This document shows positions 21,664 through 37,949 of a DNA stretch of 64,000 nucleotides, piece by piece. This stretch comes from Poa pratensis (Eukaryota; Streptophyta; Magnoliopsida; Poales; Poaceae), in NCBI GenBank assembly GCA_947311845.1, contig CAMZMU010000027.1, positions 78,631,805 through 78,695,804 on the forward strand. Reading direction: 5' to 3'. A program made the translations under genes and the position numbers. The number at the start of each line of letters is the position of its first letter. Within the stretch, counting starts at the first letter, position 1. The notes under the pieces are model-generated. The model saw nothing but the letters and a program-made list of their open reading frames with translations. It was not told the origin of the DNA and made no database searches.

Positions 21664-22261
21664 GAACGCCTCTCTACTGTCTCTCTATCAATCTTCACGA
21701 TTTGAGAAAATTCTTATGGAGAATTTTGAAGCGGAGAGAGGTTTCAAATGACGGATGGATGGCTTTCCGTGTAAAAGCAGAAAAGAGATGTTACCCGCAA
21801 AAAAAAAAGAGATGTTACCCGCAAAAAAAAAAAGAGATGTACTGAAGATAATTTCTTGTGGAGAATTTGGATGGAGATGGAGCATGTTTGTTGCGTGGCC
21901 GGGGACAAGTCAAAGCCTGTAGAAGCGACCATGACGATGCGACTGCGTAGAATGTGTGTGATTCTTTCTCATCAAGAAATAGAAAGAGTTCGCGTGGTAA
22001 AATTCAAATGGACACGTCATGGTTTCAAAGTCCCATCTCGTCTTTCTTTCTATATATCGGTCAGTCGGTTCAGTCCATGAAGAACTTTGGGCAATACTTG
22101 GAAGAGGAGGAAACTTAATGATGGTACGTAGTGTCTGTGGAAAAGGATAGGAAGAGTTTTAGATTGCACAAGTCAAACATGCAAATTCAGTATTCGACTA
22201 TTCCCTGGTCCTCCTTGGTCTTCTGGTTTAAAACGCAAAGTCCCTTTGTATTTTTATTGTA

Positions 22262-22590
22262 GGCTTGTAGCGTCTGGAAAGTGCTCACCCCGTTTAAAAA
22301 AATTAGAAAATCAAATTTAAAGGTTTTAAAAAATTCTGAAAAAAACGGATGTAGCAAATGATTTGTACCATAACCGTGAAAAAAAACAGTTTCAAATATT
22401 TTATGTTCTGGGCTACATAAAAATGACAAAATCTGATTAAGTTTAGAGATTTGAAAGTATATATACTCAGATCTACACTTTGTCATTTTCGTGTTGCTCA
22501 AAATACGTACTATTTAAATTTGATATTTTAAAGGCTAGTGGGATACACCATTGGGTACACCGCACACTCGCTTTTATTTTCCGTTTTTTT
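22262..22590. mobile_element. AT-rich MITE-like insertion, borders uncertain
   Basis: The block runs from about GTGCTCACCCCGTTTAAAAAAATTAG to GGGTACACCGCACACTCGC. It has the A/T-run texture of the element at 21284-21663 and is absent from the other copy of the duplication. Clear terminal repeats were not resolved. Confidence 0.35.
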
Positions 22591-23872
22591 GAAACTCATA
22601 CATATAATTTTTGAATTTCCTTAAACGGAGGGATCACTGTACCTCGGGAGCCAAAAATCTCCACTCGTGTCTGTGTACATACAGTGTTGAAGTATGCCAA
22701 AACGCCGCTCCGGGTGCCCAAACCCTGCTCCTTATATGAATTAGCGGTCAATGATGGAAACTTTCCGAACATCTCATATTTTAGAATGGAGATTGTCAAA
22801 GAAACAAAAGGTGTATTTCCAGTCAAAATTATTGAGATATCACGTTATGCTAAGGCGGTTATCCAATGTAGTCTTTGAATCGAGCACTCAAGCTTCATCC
22901 GTTTAAATTACAAGAAAATGGCAACAATCATCACGCATAGGTCAACAAAGTTTTTCTTAGTTGCAAGGGTACAACTTTTGTTGTTGATTTTTACTCCGTA
23001 GTTTGTAGCTTAAAGTAGGTGGCACCACTCCTAGAAACGGGTTTTATACATAGCAGCCTAGGTGATCGTGATATCTTGCGGTTTCTAGGAGTGGTGCTCT
23101 GCTGGCCATCACCAAAAGGACACCAGCTACAGCCAAGCTAGCCAGTCTCCTTGCGTATAAATGCATTGACGGTCATGGCTCTGGCTGATGTGCGAATTTT
23201 CGGCAGTAGACTCTGCTTTCGTATGGACCTGTGCATGGTCTTCATCGAAGACTTGTGCAAAACAGACTGCTAGTAGGTGTGGCAGAGATACGTTGAAGAA
23301 TGGATTCAGAGTGTCTAGCTGGTCTAGTGGTCTTTATCTCTCTCTACCAACCTACCATCTCAGTATCAATCTTTTTCTGAAGAATTCTCTTGTGACAATT
23401 TGGAAGTTCAGAAAAGTTTCAAATCATGGATGTATGGGTGTCCGTGGAATGAGACGATTCTTGTTTGCCTAGTCGACCGGGGACAAGTCAAGTGCCTGCA
23501 ACAATGATCATATGTGGATCGCATGATCGACACAAGAGTTTACGTGCCAAAATTCAAATAATCCCACGTCATGGTCCAAAGTCCAGCTTGACTTTTCATC
23601 CTTTCTCTATCAGCCAGTCTGATTATTCGCTACCAAGAAATCTAGGCATTATTTGGAAGCAAAGCAAATTAATGGTGGTACCGACTGCCCGTGGAAAAGG
23701 ATTGGAAGAATTTTGATTGAGTTGTTGTACATTTCTCTATCCATGGGTGGTTGTAGACAAGTCAAACATGCAAATCGGTACTACCCTCCCTCGCGTCTTC
23801 TGGTTTAAAACGGAAAGTCTGTTCGAAATTGCACACATACTGTGAAAGGAAAAACTAATGTATGGATATCCT

Positions 23873-23975
23873 CTCTCTCCGTTCCAAATTACTTCCATTT
23901 GTCCACATACGGATGTAAGTATAGATGCATCCGCATGTCGACAAATGAAAGTTATCTAATTTGGAACGGAGGGAG
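23873..23975. mobile_element. Stowaway MITE
   Basis: About 103 bp. CTCTCTCCGTTCCAAATTA on the left and TAATTTGGAACGGAGGGAG on the right, with arms continuing as CATTTGTC and GACAAATG. TA flanks the right end. Confidence 0.85.
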
Positions 23976-24071
23976 TAGTATTTTTTTTTGGCTATAAGAC
24001 CAAGCTAAGGCGACTAACAGACGTGGTATTTGAATCAATGATCAATCAAGCCTCCGTCCACATAGTTAGTA

Positions 24072-24231
24072 CTCCCTCTGTTCCTAAATATAAGATGTTT
24101 AAGATGTTACACATGTTGTTTAGATACATACACAGATGAGTGAACATACACATGAAATGTGTCTAGATACATTTGTGTACATGTGTATGTGAACAAAGTC
24201 TAAAACATCTTATATTTGGGAACGGAGGGAG
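24072..24231. mobile_element. Stowaway MITE
   Basis: 160 bp. CTCCCTCTGTTCCTAAATATAAGATG on the left and its complement, ending CCCAAATATAAGATG in inverse and GGAACGGAGGGAG, on the right. TA lies at 24070-24071 and 24232-24233. Confidence 0.9.
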
Positions 24232-24312
24232 TAGTAAACTGAAAATATGACAAGAATTATCAAGCAAAGGTCAACAAAGCTTTGTTTTGTTCACTTGTGT
24301 TTGTCTGGAGCA

Positions 24313-25001
24313 GGTGGGGCATTACCACAAAAATATACAAAATATTGCCATTATCTAAGAAAATAGCCGCCTAGATTAAATCAAGGAACATGTGTCGATT
24401 GCCTATAGGTTGAAGCAGGTAGCATGTCCTTCGAAAACATCAGAATTATTTAAAACCAACCAATCGGGTTTGACTTAACTAAATCAAATATAAATAGCAA
24501 AACAGAATCCATCAAATATACAGTACAAAACAACAGCTGTTATTTCAAAAAGAATGCCAATGATCAAAGATATGCCTTTTTTTTCTTTTGCGACGGGATC
24601 AATGATATGCGGTGCATGCAAAAGCTATTGTTTGGAAGAAATGGAAGCTATTGTTTACTGGTCCGTGGTCCCACAAGTACAGAAGGATAGGTCAAGGCCT
24701 AAAAAAGAGAAGGAAAAGCAAAATTCTGAAGTCAAATTCAAGGAGAGGTGCTCCGTTTGGCTAAGACGTCACGACACGGGAGGAAGCTTCCAGGAAGGTG
24801 ATAGATTATGAACGAATCCAAATCTCCGGTGACAAAATACTTCAGCCGCCGGGGCATATTCGTTTGCCCCCACGCCACTGATTCCTTAATCTCCCTAAGA
24901 ATAGATTAGTCCCATGATTTTCCTAGAGACATTAGCCAGAATTTTGTGAGAGAAGAACTCAACCACAATTTGTGGGCTTCAAGCAGACAATGTTTTAACT
25001 C
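24313..25001. other. Intergenic, nothing recognised
   Basis: No domain, RNA gene or terminal repeat was seen. One 85-codon frame at 24554-24811 has no recognisable features. Confidence 0.5.
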
Positions 25002-25345
25002 CGCCTATGTCTTCTAGGCATAGCCGGTCCCAAGCCCGGGTAAAGGAGGAGGGTTGTGATAGGCTTGGCGAGCCAGCGTAAAAACTAGCAAGTCCCATGG
25101 ATATGAAACCCACGAGAGTAGTACTAGGGTGGGTGACCTACTGGGAAGTCCTCGTGAAAGGTTTCATATCTAAGGGTTGTGATAGGCTTGGCGAGCCAAC
25201 GTAAAAACTAGCCAGTCCTATGGGTATGAAACCCATTTGGGCAAGAGTAGTACCAGGATGGGTGACCTCCTGAGAAGTCCTCGTGAAATGGTTTCATATC
25301 TAGCCTACTCCAACTTGTTTGGGACAAAAGGCTTTGTTAAGGTTA
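25002..25345 (+). mobile_element. 5S-rRNA-like dimer with SINE-like 3' tail
   Basis: Two related units (about 25054-25174 and 25175-25304) each start TTGTGATAGGCTTGGCGAGCCA and end GGTTTCATATCTA. Each contains a copy of the 3' half of plant 5S rRNA. Unit 2 (25237-25285) differs from the usual plant 5S sequence at only three positions across about 49 bases, and the internal C-box region GGATGGGTGACC is intact. The 5S A-box part is replaced by unrelated sequence. Downstream, CCAACTTGTTTGGGACAAAAGGCTTTGTT (about 25311-25339), followed by TTAAGG repeats, resembles the conserved 3' end of plant SINEs such as Au. A head sequence, CCAAGCCCGGGTAAAGGAGG, precedes unit 1. A relation to 5S-bearing Cassandra TRIMs is possible, but no LTRs were seen. 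It is not a working 5S gene. Confidence 0.65.
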
Positions 25346-26856
25346 AGGTAAGGAAGCAGACAATGTTTTGTTCATTGAGTTGGGTAGAGTGAAAACACAC
25401 ACAATTTATAATGAAAAAAGTTCAAAACAAAATCTTGAACTTTTAGAGCATAGCTAAATCGAACCTTGAGCTCCCAAACCCTGAAATCAGACACTTTGAA
25501 CTCCATGTTCCTGATCTAATTTGAACCCTAACAAAAGTTGTCGACATGGCAAGTGAGGCTTGAGGGAGAGGTCGGTTTGACATGTAGAAGTTGGTGCGGC
25601 CCAATGCGGCGGCCCATGCACCGTAACATTCGAGGAGGTGTCCTCTAGCATTCCTCCTCCGGTCGCCATAGGGCTAGGGTTTCCGACAACGATCGTTGCA
25701 GGGTGGCGTCGAGCGACGACGGAGGTGTGTGTTTCCGACATGATACTCCTCTGGTTGCCATAGGGCTATGGTTTTAGGGGAAATGCAGTCTTTCTCTGGA
25801 GGTGAAGTTATGATTTGGTGCTATTAGGATGCGTTTGTGCGTTGATATTGTTTGGATTAGCATAGGGAAGTAATATTCCCGGCGACAGGCGTGGAGGTCG
25901 AATAGCGATGGAATTGAGGGTGTCGGTGCAATATCGTAAGGACCCGATGGGGGTACGAGCTGACAAAGATGGATCGGTGCAATCCGCCGAGGAAGCACCT
26001 CGATGGGTATCTCGAAATATTCACAACCGAGAAGAAGGTACTACGTGTGCGTGGATGCAACGGTAAGCTCAATTTCTTCCTCCTTTCTTTTCGGCACTTA
26101 CCTTTCTTGTTCTCTCCCACCTTGCTTGAAATTGATTTGGAATGGTTAACATGCCGGTGACGTTGAATGGTGTGATGGGGAGCCGACTGATACTGTGCTC
26201 ACTGTCCTCCTCTCCATGGTACTCAACATAGATATTTGTTGCTCCTAACACACAAATGTACTCTCCCATTTGCACACATCTAGTGTCATCTTTCGGAAAC
26301 ATCAATCCATCAGCAAGTGCTTTCCTAGGAAGTGGAAAATAAATTTCATCAATTCCTTCAACTCGATATGATCTTTCAAATAGCCTTTCACCTCCCGACT
26401 GACAGCTTGTCTCTCTCAATTTATTACATACCCTCATCTCCCCTTACATATTGCAAATTCATACTACTACCAATGAACTCACCTCCAAAATGAAATCTCA
26501 TGGTCAATATCTCCGTCGGTTCCATTAACTACCATTCGACCATGACATCGTGCATTCCGCCGCCGTTGGGCACTGCCCCGCTTCGATTTCACTTGTGCCA
26601 CCAACTCTCCTCTACCTCGATGAACCCTACTTTTCCCCACCTCTCTCGCATCTGGTTGAGTCTAACCCTTTTGGACCAGCCAGTCAACCCTTCCTATGTC
26701 TCACTTGCCACGTAGCTTATCACGGCCGATGGGTTGTTAGGGTTCGAATTAGACCTGGAATTTCAGAGTGTTGATTTCGGGGATTGGTTGTTCATGATTG
26801 GACTTAACTTTGTATTTTTTTAGACAAGGTTTGTTCTGGGCTTTTTCCATTTGTAT
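25346..26856. other. Intergenic, unassigned open frame near 26069-26437 (minus)
   Basis: No known domain. The minus-strand frame at 26437-26069 ('LPRKALADGLMFPKDDTRC', 'GEYICVLGATNIYVEYHGEED') has normal amino-acid composition and might be an exon relic of an unknown grass gene, but it has no start context or splice partners that I can defend. The rest is non-coding. Confidence 0.4.
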
Positions 26857-27479
26857 TTATGTGTGTAAAATTCGGCATGGAGCAGTACTCCACTGTTCAA
26901 GTGGCATCATCAATTCGTCGTCAGACACACGACTCCTGGTGCCCACAACAGAGAGGAAGCGCGTCTGACCACGGGATGACGAGATGCCACCATTGATGAA
27001 GAAGGAAGAAAAAAAGCCCGAGACGAGACGATTGTGCCCTCGGGCGTGCGCGCTTTTGGCAGACAGCGGAGCAGCGGTTGAGAGCGGCCGCGGCGCACCA
27101 CACCACACCATCACACACGTGGTACCATCTCCCTCTCCATCTCCAAGCCAGCAAGGGAAGCTTCGTGCCACCTTCCCTTCCGGAGCGGCGGTACAAGTAC
27201 ACTCTCTCGCTCGCCCGAATTCGAAGCAGCACCGCGCATGCCGTTCCCACCTGCCCACTACCACCACCACCACCTCTAGCCCCCCAACCGCCTCCTCCTC
27301 CACTCCCCTCTCCCCTGCGAGTGAAGAATCAGAGTCCGGCCCTCCGCCGCCGCCGCGTCTCGTGGTGGTGCCGGAGTCCTCGAGAATTAATTCCGGGGGT
27401 CCGTCCGTCCGAGGTGGTGGGCGCGGCTTTTCGTTTGGGTTTGGGCTGCGTTGAATCGGTTCGTTGCGGGGCGGAAGGA

Positions 27480-27673
27480 ATCCCGGCTCGGCACGCCAAC
27501 AACCGCCTCGATCGCCCCAAACCAAAGGAAGAGATCTCGCCACAGACAGACGCGACTCCGTCTCCGTGGGGGTATAAGAGCAGAGATCCTCCTCTGCCCT
27601 GCTCCGTCCGCCACAACCGCAAGGCGAATTCCGCTAGGAGGGGATCGCATCGCATTGCTCGGATCGCGACGAG
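27480..27673 (+). promoter_or_regulatory. Putative ECA core promoter and 5' leader
   Basis: A TATA-like GGGTATAAGAGC sits at 27569-27580, about 100 bases before the ATG at 27674. This would place transcription start near 27600 and leave a leader of roughly 70 bases. The flanking 0.5 kb is GC-rich, common upstream of grass housekeeping genes. Long frames on both strands here are composition artefacts. Confidence 0.5.
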
Positions 27674-32359
<4,686 letters not shown>

Positions 32360-32896
32360 AGGAAGCTAACAGCGGTCCTTTCAGACACCGCAGAAACTAA
32401 TCAACAAATCATTTTGTTCAGAGTGTTCGGACCATGTAACAGTGGTCGCCAAAAGGATGTTTATTCAGCAGTTAATATATATGTCCTATACAAGGAACTG
32501 AAGTAGATAAAATTTCCCGAACGAGATCAAACTTTAGCAGCTCTGCTCTTGTTCTTTTAGTTCTTAGGTTGTTGCCCAATTATATCCTGTGAATTATATA
32601 TCTAGGAAGTGTCTTTTGGAGATGAATTATTGCTTGTTTGCACTACGAACTATTGTGCTGAACAAGGATTGCAAATAATTATACATGGCGGTAACTAACG
32701 TTTCCGTTGTGCCCCTGTTTGACGTCTCCTCTCCTCGTGTCAGTTCTTTGTACCGTATTTGGAGAAGCACAAGAGTTTGGTGTGGCAATGTTCTGGCAAG
32801 GCGTTGTAATTCCGTTGTTTGCGATTGATATGTAGGTCTACATTTGATTGAACTTGAAAGTATTTAACTTCTGAATAAATTTAGGAACGCAGGAAC
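32360..32896 (+). other. ECA 3' untranslated region and downstream spacer
   Basis: AT-rich sequence after the TGA. No canonical AATAAA occurs in the first 500 bases except CTGAATAAATTT near 32873. GAATTATATAT near 32590 could act as a weak signal. No other feature. Confidence 0.5.
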
Positions 32897-33049
32897 TTAA
32901 TATTTTGGAACAGAGGTAGGAACTTTCCAGACCAACGGCAGCCCGAACGCAATCTGGGTGAACAGCGGGTCCAGTCCACCCACCGTATGAACTGCAACTC
33001 GGTACACCATGATCTTTTTTTTTTGCGTATTCGGTACACCATGATCAGA

Positions 33050-33367
33050 ACCCGTACATCTCCGCCTCCAGGAAAGCTGTGTTATAGTTGTAGAACATCT
33101 CCAGGCCGTGGACGCGGCAGTAGTCGTCTTTGTTCTTGAACGCGCGCAGCAGCAGGTGGCACCGGTGGGGACAGCCTGTGGGATGCAACGCGCGGGGAAC
33201 TCCGGGTGCACGGCAAGCCACGCAGACTGGAACGCGTCGTAGTCCGGGGTGGCGCGGCCCAGCTGCTGGGGAGGTAGGAGGCTGATGTCTTCGCTCGCGT
33301 TGCCGGGAAGCCATAGTAGCACTGCCGCGAGCAGCCTGATCGCCGGTCTCCTGCTAACACGCCACAT
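33050..33367 (-). pseudogene. GT34 glycosyltransferase N-terminal fragment (xyloglucan xylosyltransferase-like)
   Basis: The minus strand begins with an ATG at 33367-33365, followed by a hydrophobic signal-anchor stretch (RRPAIRLLAAVLLWLPG), as in type II Golgi glycosyltransferases. Next comes 'FQSAWLAVHPEFPARC'. After a frameshift near 33160 it reads 'HLLLRAFKNKDDYCRVHGLE' and 'MFYNYNTAFLEAEMYGF', then a stop. The N-K-x-D-Y-C-R-x-H-G block and the FYN...AEM block are typical of GT34 enzymes (XXT and galactosyltransferase families). The part with the DxD metal site is missing, and the sequence before the block is shortened. It is a truncated, frameshifted relic beside the ECA gene. Confidence 0.75.
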
Positions 33368-33599
33368 TGTGCTGACCCGCCAGCCTACAACCAGCCGTCC
33401 ACCGTGACTTTCACGTAGTGGCACAACAAGAGCGCTAAGATCAACGGCCTGACGGCCGAGAGGTTCGTCCAGCGCCACACTTGAGGGGTCAATGCGGCCA
33501 TGTAATTTTGGAAAAAACCTTGTACCAGAAAGGTCAGAGGTGTTTGATGCCAAAAAAAACACTAGCAAACTGAAAAGCACATACGAGTATTTCAAATGG

Positions 33600-34181
33600 C
33601 TTCACATCATTTTTCACCCTTAACTCTTACTGGCATTTGACAGTCCTGCACACCTCAAATCAGGTCGCTCTCTTTCAGAAATGCAAGCAGGGGGGAATTT
33701 ACGACAATACAGACACACCAGATAGACCAATGCCATGAAGCAAATTAATACAGTACTCCAGAACCTGACTATCAACTTTCTTCTCCACTTATACTGAAAT
33801 AGGAACCGGTCACTCTCGTCGTACGTCCCATTAGGATACTTTTGTACTTTACGTTAGTTTTCCCGTTGCCCACACATTGCTTTCAAGATGTTCTTGTGAT
33901 GTTTTAGAAGATGGATTGCACAACAGATGGAGAATGAGTCCAACGCTGTAACCTGACTCTTGCTCATACTCCAATCAGGAAAGCATAGTCTAATACAGTT
34001 GTTTGCTTATTATTTATTTGTTAGCAAACTATAGACCATTGAGTTGGATCACTTCATTCATAACATGTGTTTTACAATACTATTTGATCAAGATTATGAC
34101 GGTAGCATGTCACCTCAGAAATTATTTTGTTCTTATCGTTTTACCTACTCGAGAACGAGTAGAACCAAGCTTGGAGATGCT
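33600..34181. other. Intergenic, nothing recognised
   Basis: No domain or repeat identified. The last bases (TTGGAGATGC, 34171-34180) resemble the inverse of the Harbinger-like end GGCACCTCCAAC found at 45515, and may be the end of a DNA transposon. Confidence 0.4.
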
Positions 34182-35359
34182 TGATACGTCTCAAACGAGA
34201 CGTATCTAAAATTTCTGATGTTCCATGTTGATATTATACCACTTGTTACATGTTTTACATACACTTTATGGCATTTTTATACATTTTCTGGGACTAATCT
34301 ATTAAACAAGATGCCACAATATCAGTTCATGTTTTCTGCTGTTTTTTTATTTTAGAAAAGTTGTTCTAGAAATATTCTTGGAATTGGACGAAAAGCATCG
34401 TGACGCTCCTATTTTTCCAACACATACACGTAGTCCAGAGGGGAGACGGAGGAGAGCCACAAGCCAGCCACACCATGGGCTGGCGCAGGCCCCCTCCTGC
34501 CGCACCGTGGGGTGGTGTGGGCTCCATGGGCGTCTCCAGCCGCCGCCCTTTCGCCTATATAATCATCTTCACGGGAAAACCATAGATACCCGAGTCATAT
34601 TCCACGAAAAGTTCCAGAGGCGCCACCGTCGTCAACCCTAGTTCGGGAGGGTTCAGAAGCTCTTCCCGGCACCCTGTCGGAGAGGGGAATCATTACCAGA
34701 GGACTCTACATCATCATGCCCGCCTCCGGAGTGATGCGTGAGTAGTTTGTCCTTGGACTACGGGTTTATGGCAGTTGCTAGATGGTAGTCTCTCCGCTTT
34801 GTGCTATCATGTTTAGATCTTGTGAGCTGCCTATCATGATTATGATCATATTATTGTAATGCTACATGTTGTGTTTGCTGGGATCTGATGAATATTGAAT
34901 TATCAATCTATCTTATATGTTATTTATGATCTTGCATGCATCCCGTTACTCGTAGATACTTTGGCCAAGTAGATGCTTGTAACTCCAAGAGGAGCTATTT
35001 ATGCTAGATAGTGGGTTCATGCCTCCGTTTAATTTGGGAGAGTGATAGCAACTTTTAAGATTGTGGATGTGTTGTTGCCACTAGGGGTAAAACAACAATG
35101 CTTTGTCTAAAGATAATTGTTTTGCTTACATTATGCACTTTACTTAATGCAATAATTTGTTGCTTGCAACTTAAATACCAACGGCGAACTCAGATGACAA
35201 CCTGAAGGTAGATTATTTGTCATAGATGTTGTTGGACAACGGTCCATGTATCATGTTGTAATGCCCAATTGAATATCATAGTAGTCATCTTGTCATATAT
35301 ATGCATTGTCATGCTCTCAATATTTTGTCAATTGCCCAGCTGTAATTTGTTTACCCAGC
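34182..35359 (+). repeat. LTR of a Gypsy-like element, left part (split by insertion)
   Basis: It begins TGATACGTCTCAAACGAGACG, a start common in Triticeae Gypsy LTRs, and holds CGCCTATATAATC (TATA-like) near 34550. It is interrupted at 35359 by the Athila-type element and resumes at 45134. No primer site or purine tract adjoins it on either side, so it looks like a solo or truncated LTR. Confidence 0.65.
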
Positions 35360-36863
35360 TGATGACTCCCAAGTACAGGAGATCAATTGTAGTACCTTTT
35401 GATTAGAAAAGGTTGTCGAACCCACGAGGAGCTGAGGGTATTGGTTAGCAAGAATGATAAATAAAACAATGAAAGATGCAAGTGTTTGTGATTTTTTGTT
35501 GTATAGTTGCAAGAGAGTAAAAATGCCGAAGATAAATGGTACCAAGTAAAAGCTCTCAAAGAGAGAAAGCTCAATCCTCTATGTGGTAAGAGGACAAGAT
35601 CAAGTGATGTGTAACTTATATGTGGAAAACGTCCCCGAGGGCGGCATGGATATTGCTAGGCATAGAGATTTATTAAACAACACATTGAATATCTTGTCAA
35701 GTTTTAATCTTCTTTGGACGGAGCCATTGTTAGGTATAGCTAAATAAATAAACTAAACCCCTTATGATGGATCTTGTGGCCAAGTAAATGGCTACACAAG
35801 AATTATTAAGACATAAAGTCCCACCATAGCATTACACTCTAAGGTCCCCGATACTAATAACCCATAAAGTAACTTCATGACTCGGTCTCAAGTTTACATG
35901 TCCTCCCAAGTCTCCCTCGCTCCATTACACTGCAGTGTTCTCCTATGAGCCCATATAGGTGAAGTGGTGTGCAATCGACGTTCGCACAACACCATCATAG
36001 AATCACATAAAAATATAAACACTAGACAAAATACCAACACATGTCATATATAAATCATTGCCAATTCATCTTATGCCCTCAGGAACATACGGGAACTACT
36101 CACAACATGCAAACATGATGATATTCAGTGGCATAAATGTTACAACACAATCTGAAAATATATCTTCACCTCCAAATAATGACAAGTACTCAATCACAAA
36201 CATGAATAGGAGCACAAGATAAGTATCTAGGGTATATCAACTCTCAAACTACGAGGGGGACGGAGTGGATCACGAAGATGAGGATGGAGATGGTTCTGGT
36301 CTTGGTGATGGTGATGATGTAGAGGCCTCCTCCTATGCTAAGGAGGAGAGGTGAAGACGATGACGATGATTTCCCCTTCTCCGGAGCTCTGGAGCAGCAG
36401 GAGCTGACCCCCCCTCGGAGGGAATCAGGAGTTCTGCCGCCGCCACGACCTCGGATAGACTTGGAAAAATCAGGGCGTCCCTTTTCGGGCGAGGCGAAGG
36501 CGTGTTAAAAAGCCCCAAGCGAAGAAGTCCCACGCGGTTAGATTCCTTGACCACATGGGCCCCCCCTCTTTTGGGCCTCGTGGCCCTTCTCGCTTCGATC
36601 TTCTTTCTGCTGTTATTCTCCCGACGAAAAACCAGCTGTGCAATTTTCCTTTTTCCCATTTGGGTCCCTGTAGCTCCGGAAACATTAAAAACAAGAAAAA
36701 GGAGGTTTTCTGCCTCCTAGAGATTAAATACCAAAAACATGGACTTTGTATGAAAGTGCCATAAATCATCTAAAACATGCAAAAACAATGATATAACAAT
36801 GCCAATAACATTCTAATATGATAATATAAGTTGTATAAATGATGATATAAAATGCATGTATCA
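35360..36863 (-). repeat. 3' LTR of the Athila-type element
   Basis: 1504 bp, in direct repeat with 43628-45128. Differences are scattered single bases and small indels. Confidence 0.93.
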
Positions 36864-36877
36864 ACTCCCCCAAAATT
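36864..36877 (-). other. Polypurine tract of the Athila-type element
   Basis: ACTCCCCCAAAATT on plus, AATTTTGGGGGAGT on minus, directly next to the 3' LTR. Confidence 0.88.
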
Positions 36878-37949
36878 AAACCTTTATTCGTCCTTGAGTA
36901 AGTAAGAACATAGATCATTATATGCATCAATGGACTTATGATTGATAAATAGATACGAGCATTGTATCATCATCATATTCAATTGCAATAAAAGATTAAT
37001 GAACTAAAACTCATACACATAAGGGCAACATAAGTAGAAGCTCTAGCAACCACCCCTTACTTTTGAAAGCAAATAACCATTTTTTTTGAAACTTTTCTAC
37101 TGCAGGGGAGCCCCCACAGCCTCATTTTCTCAAGCAAATAACCATTGTATGTTGGACAATTGAATCATACTATTTTTCACATGCTTTTTCTCTTATAGCA
37201 AGCATTATAATGTTTGATACTTTGCTGGAATTTAAAGACAAGATAAACTCTCATTGGATAACAAGTTAAAGAAGACAAATGAAAAGATAGATATAAGATT
37301 GTTTACACCCTTGATTCACTAGTAACTAGTGCAAACTTTAGTCATGGATATTTCAATCAAGTTCTTGTGCTCTACACAACCTTTATCTTACACTTTCCAT
37401 GGCTAACCGAATCCTCGGGTGCCTTCCTTTTCATTCACTTTCAGAGCATAAGTATTGAAACATCCATGATCATTAATTTGCTCAAAAGATACTAGATTCT
37501 AACAAGAGTGTTTCATATCATTTTCATTAACTCTTCCTAACTTTTTATCTACAAGACTATATCTCAACCTTAAACTATTAATTTTCAAGTCATATGACTC
37601 ATTCTCTTTACTTATTTTATAATGAGATAATTTTACAATTTCCAACACACTCAAGTTAATTAAGTTCAAGGCAAGATGTGACTGAAACCTCTAAATATGC
37701 CACGCTCATTTGCATGAGTGTTACCCATAAATCTCCAAAGAAGAATCATGGATGACACCATACTTTAATATTCATTGATAAACCACAAGATAGGGATACA
37801 TGATAATGCTCCATGAGCTCACACAAGCCTAAAAGAGATTGATAACTAAACGATAAAAGCAAAACACACCATGACTAGATAGATATGATAAACTAGTAAA
37901 GATAAAGGCTAGGTTGAACTCCCCCAAGCTTGACGTTTTAAGAGGTTCT
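36878..37949. other. Non-coding stretch between the third ORF and the 3' LTR
   Basis: AT-rich, no coding signal. A second purine tract, AAGCTTGGGGGAGTT on the minus strand, lies at about 37921-37935 just after the end of the third ORF. Confidence 0.6.

Larger units (their letters stand above)
21003..22990. repeat. Copy A of a second diverged tandem duplication
   Basis: Blocks shared with 23147-24312 in the same order are: CTCCTTGCGTATAA; GACTTGTGCAAAA; TCTCTCTACCAA; GGGGACAAGTCAA; CACGTCATGG; GTGGAAAAGGATNGGAAGA; AAGTCAAACATGCAAAT; TCTTCTGGTTTAAAACG; and AGGTCAACAAAG. This copy is expanded by two MITE-like insertions. No coding domain was found. Confidence 0.75.
23147..24312. repeat. Copy B of the second diverged tandem duplication
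   Basis: Counterpart of 21003-22990, with two Stowaway insertions of its own and without the AT-rich MITE-like blocks of copy A. It ends with AAGGTCAACAAAGCTTTG near 24290, matching copy A near 22940. No gene. Confidence 0.75.

Noticed and set aside
25054..25304. Functional 5S rRNA genes
   Set aside because: Only the 3' half matches and the A-box half is absent, so a pol III transcript of 5S type is not expected.
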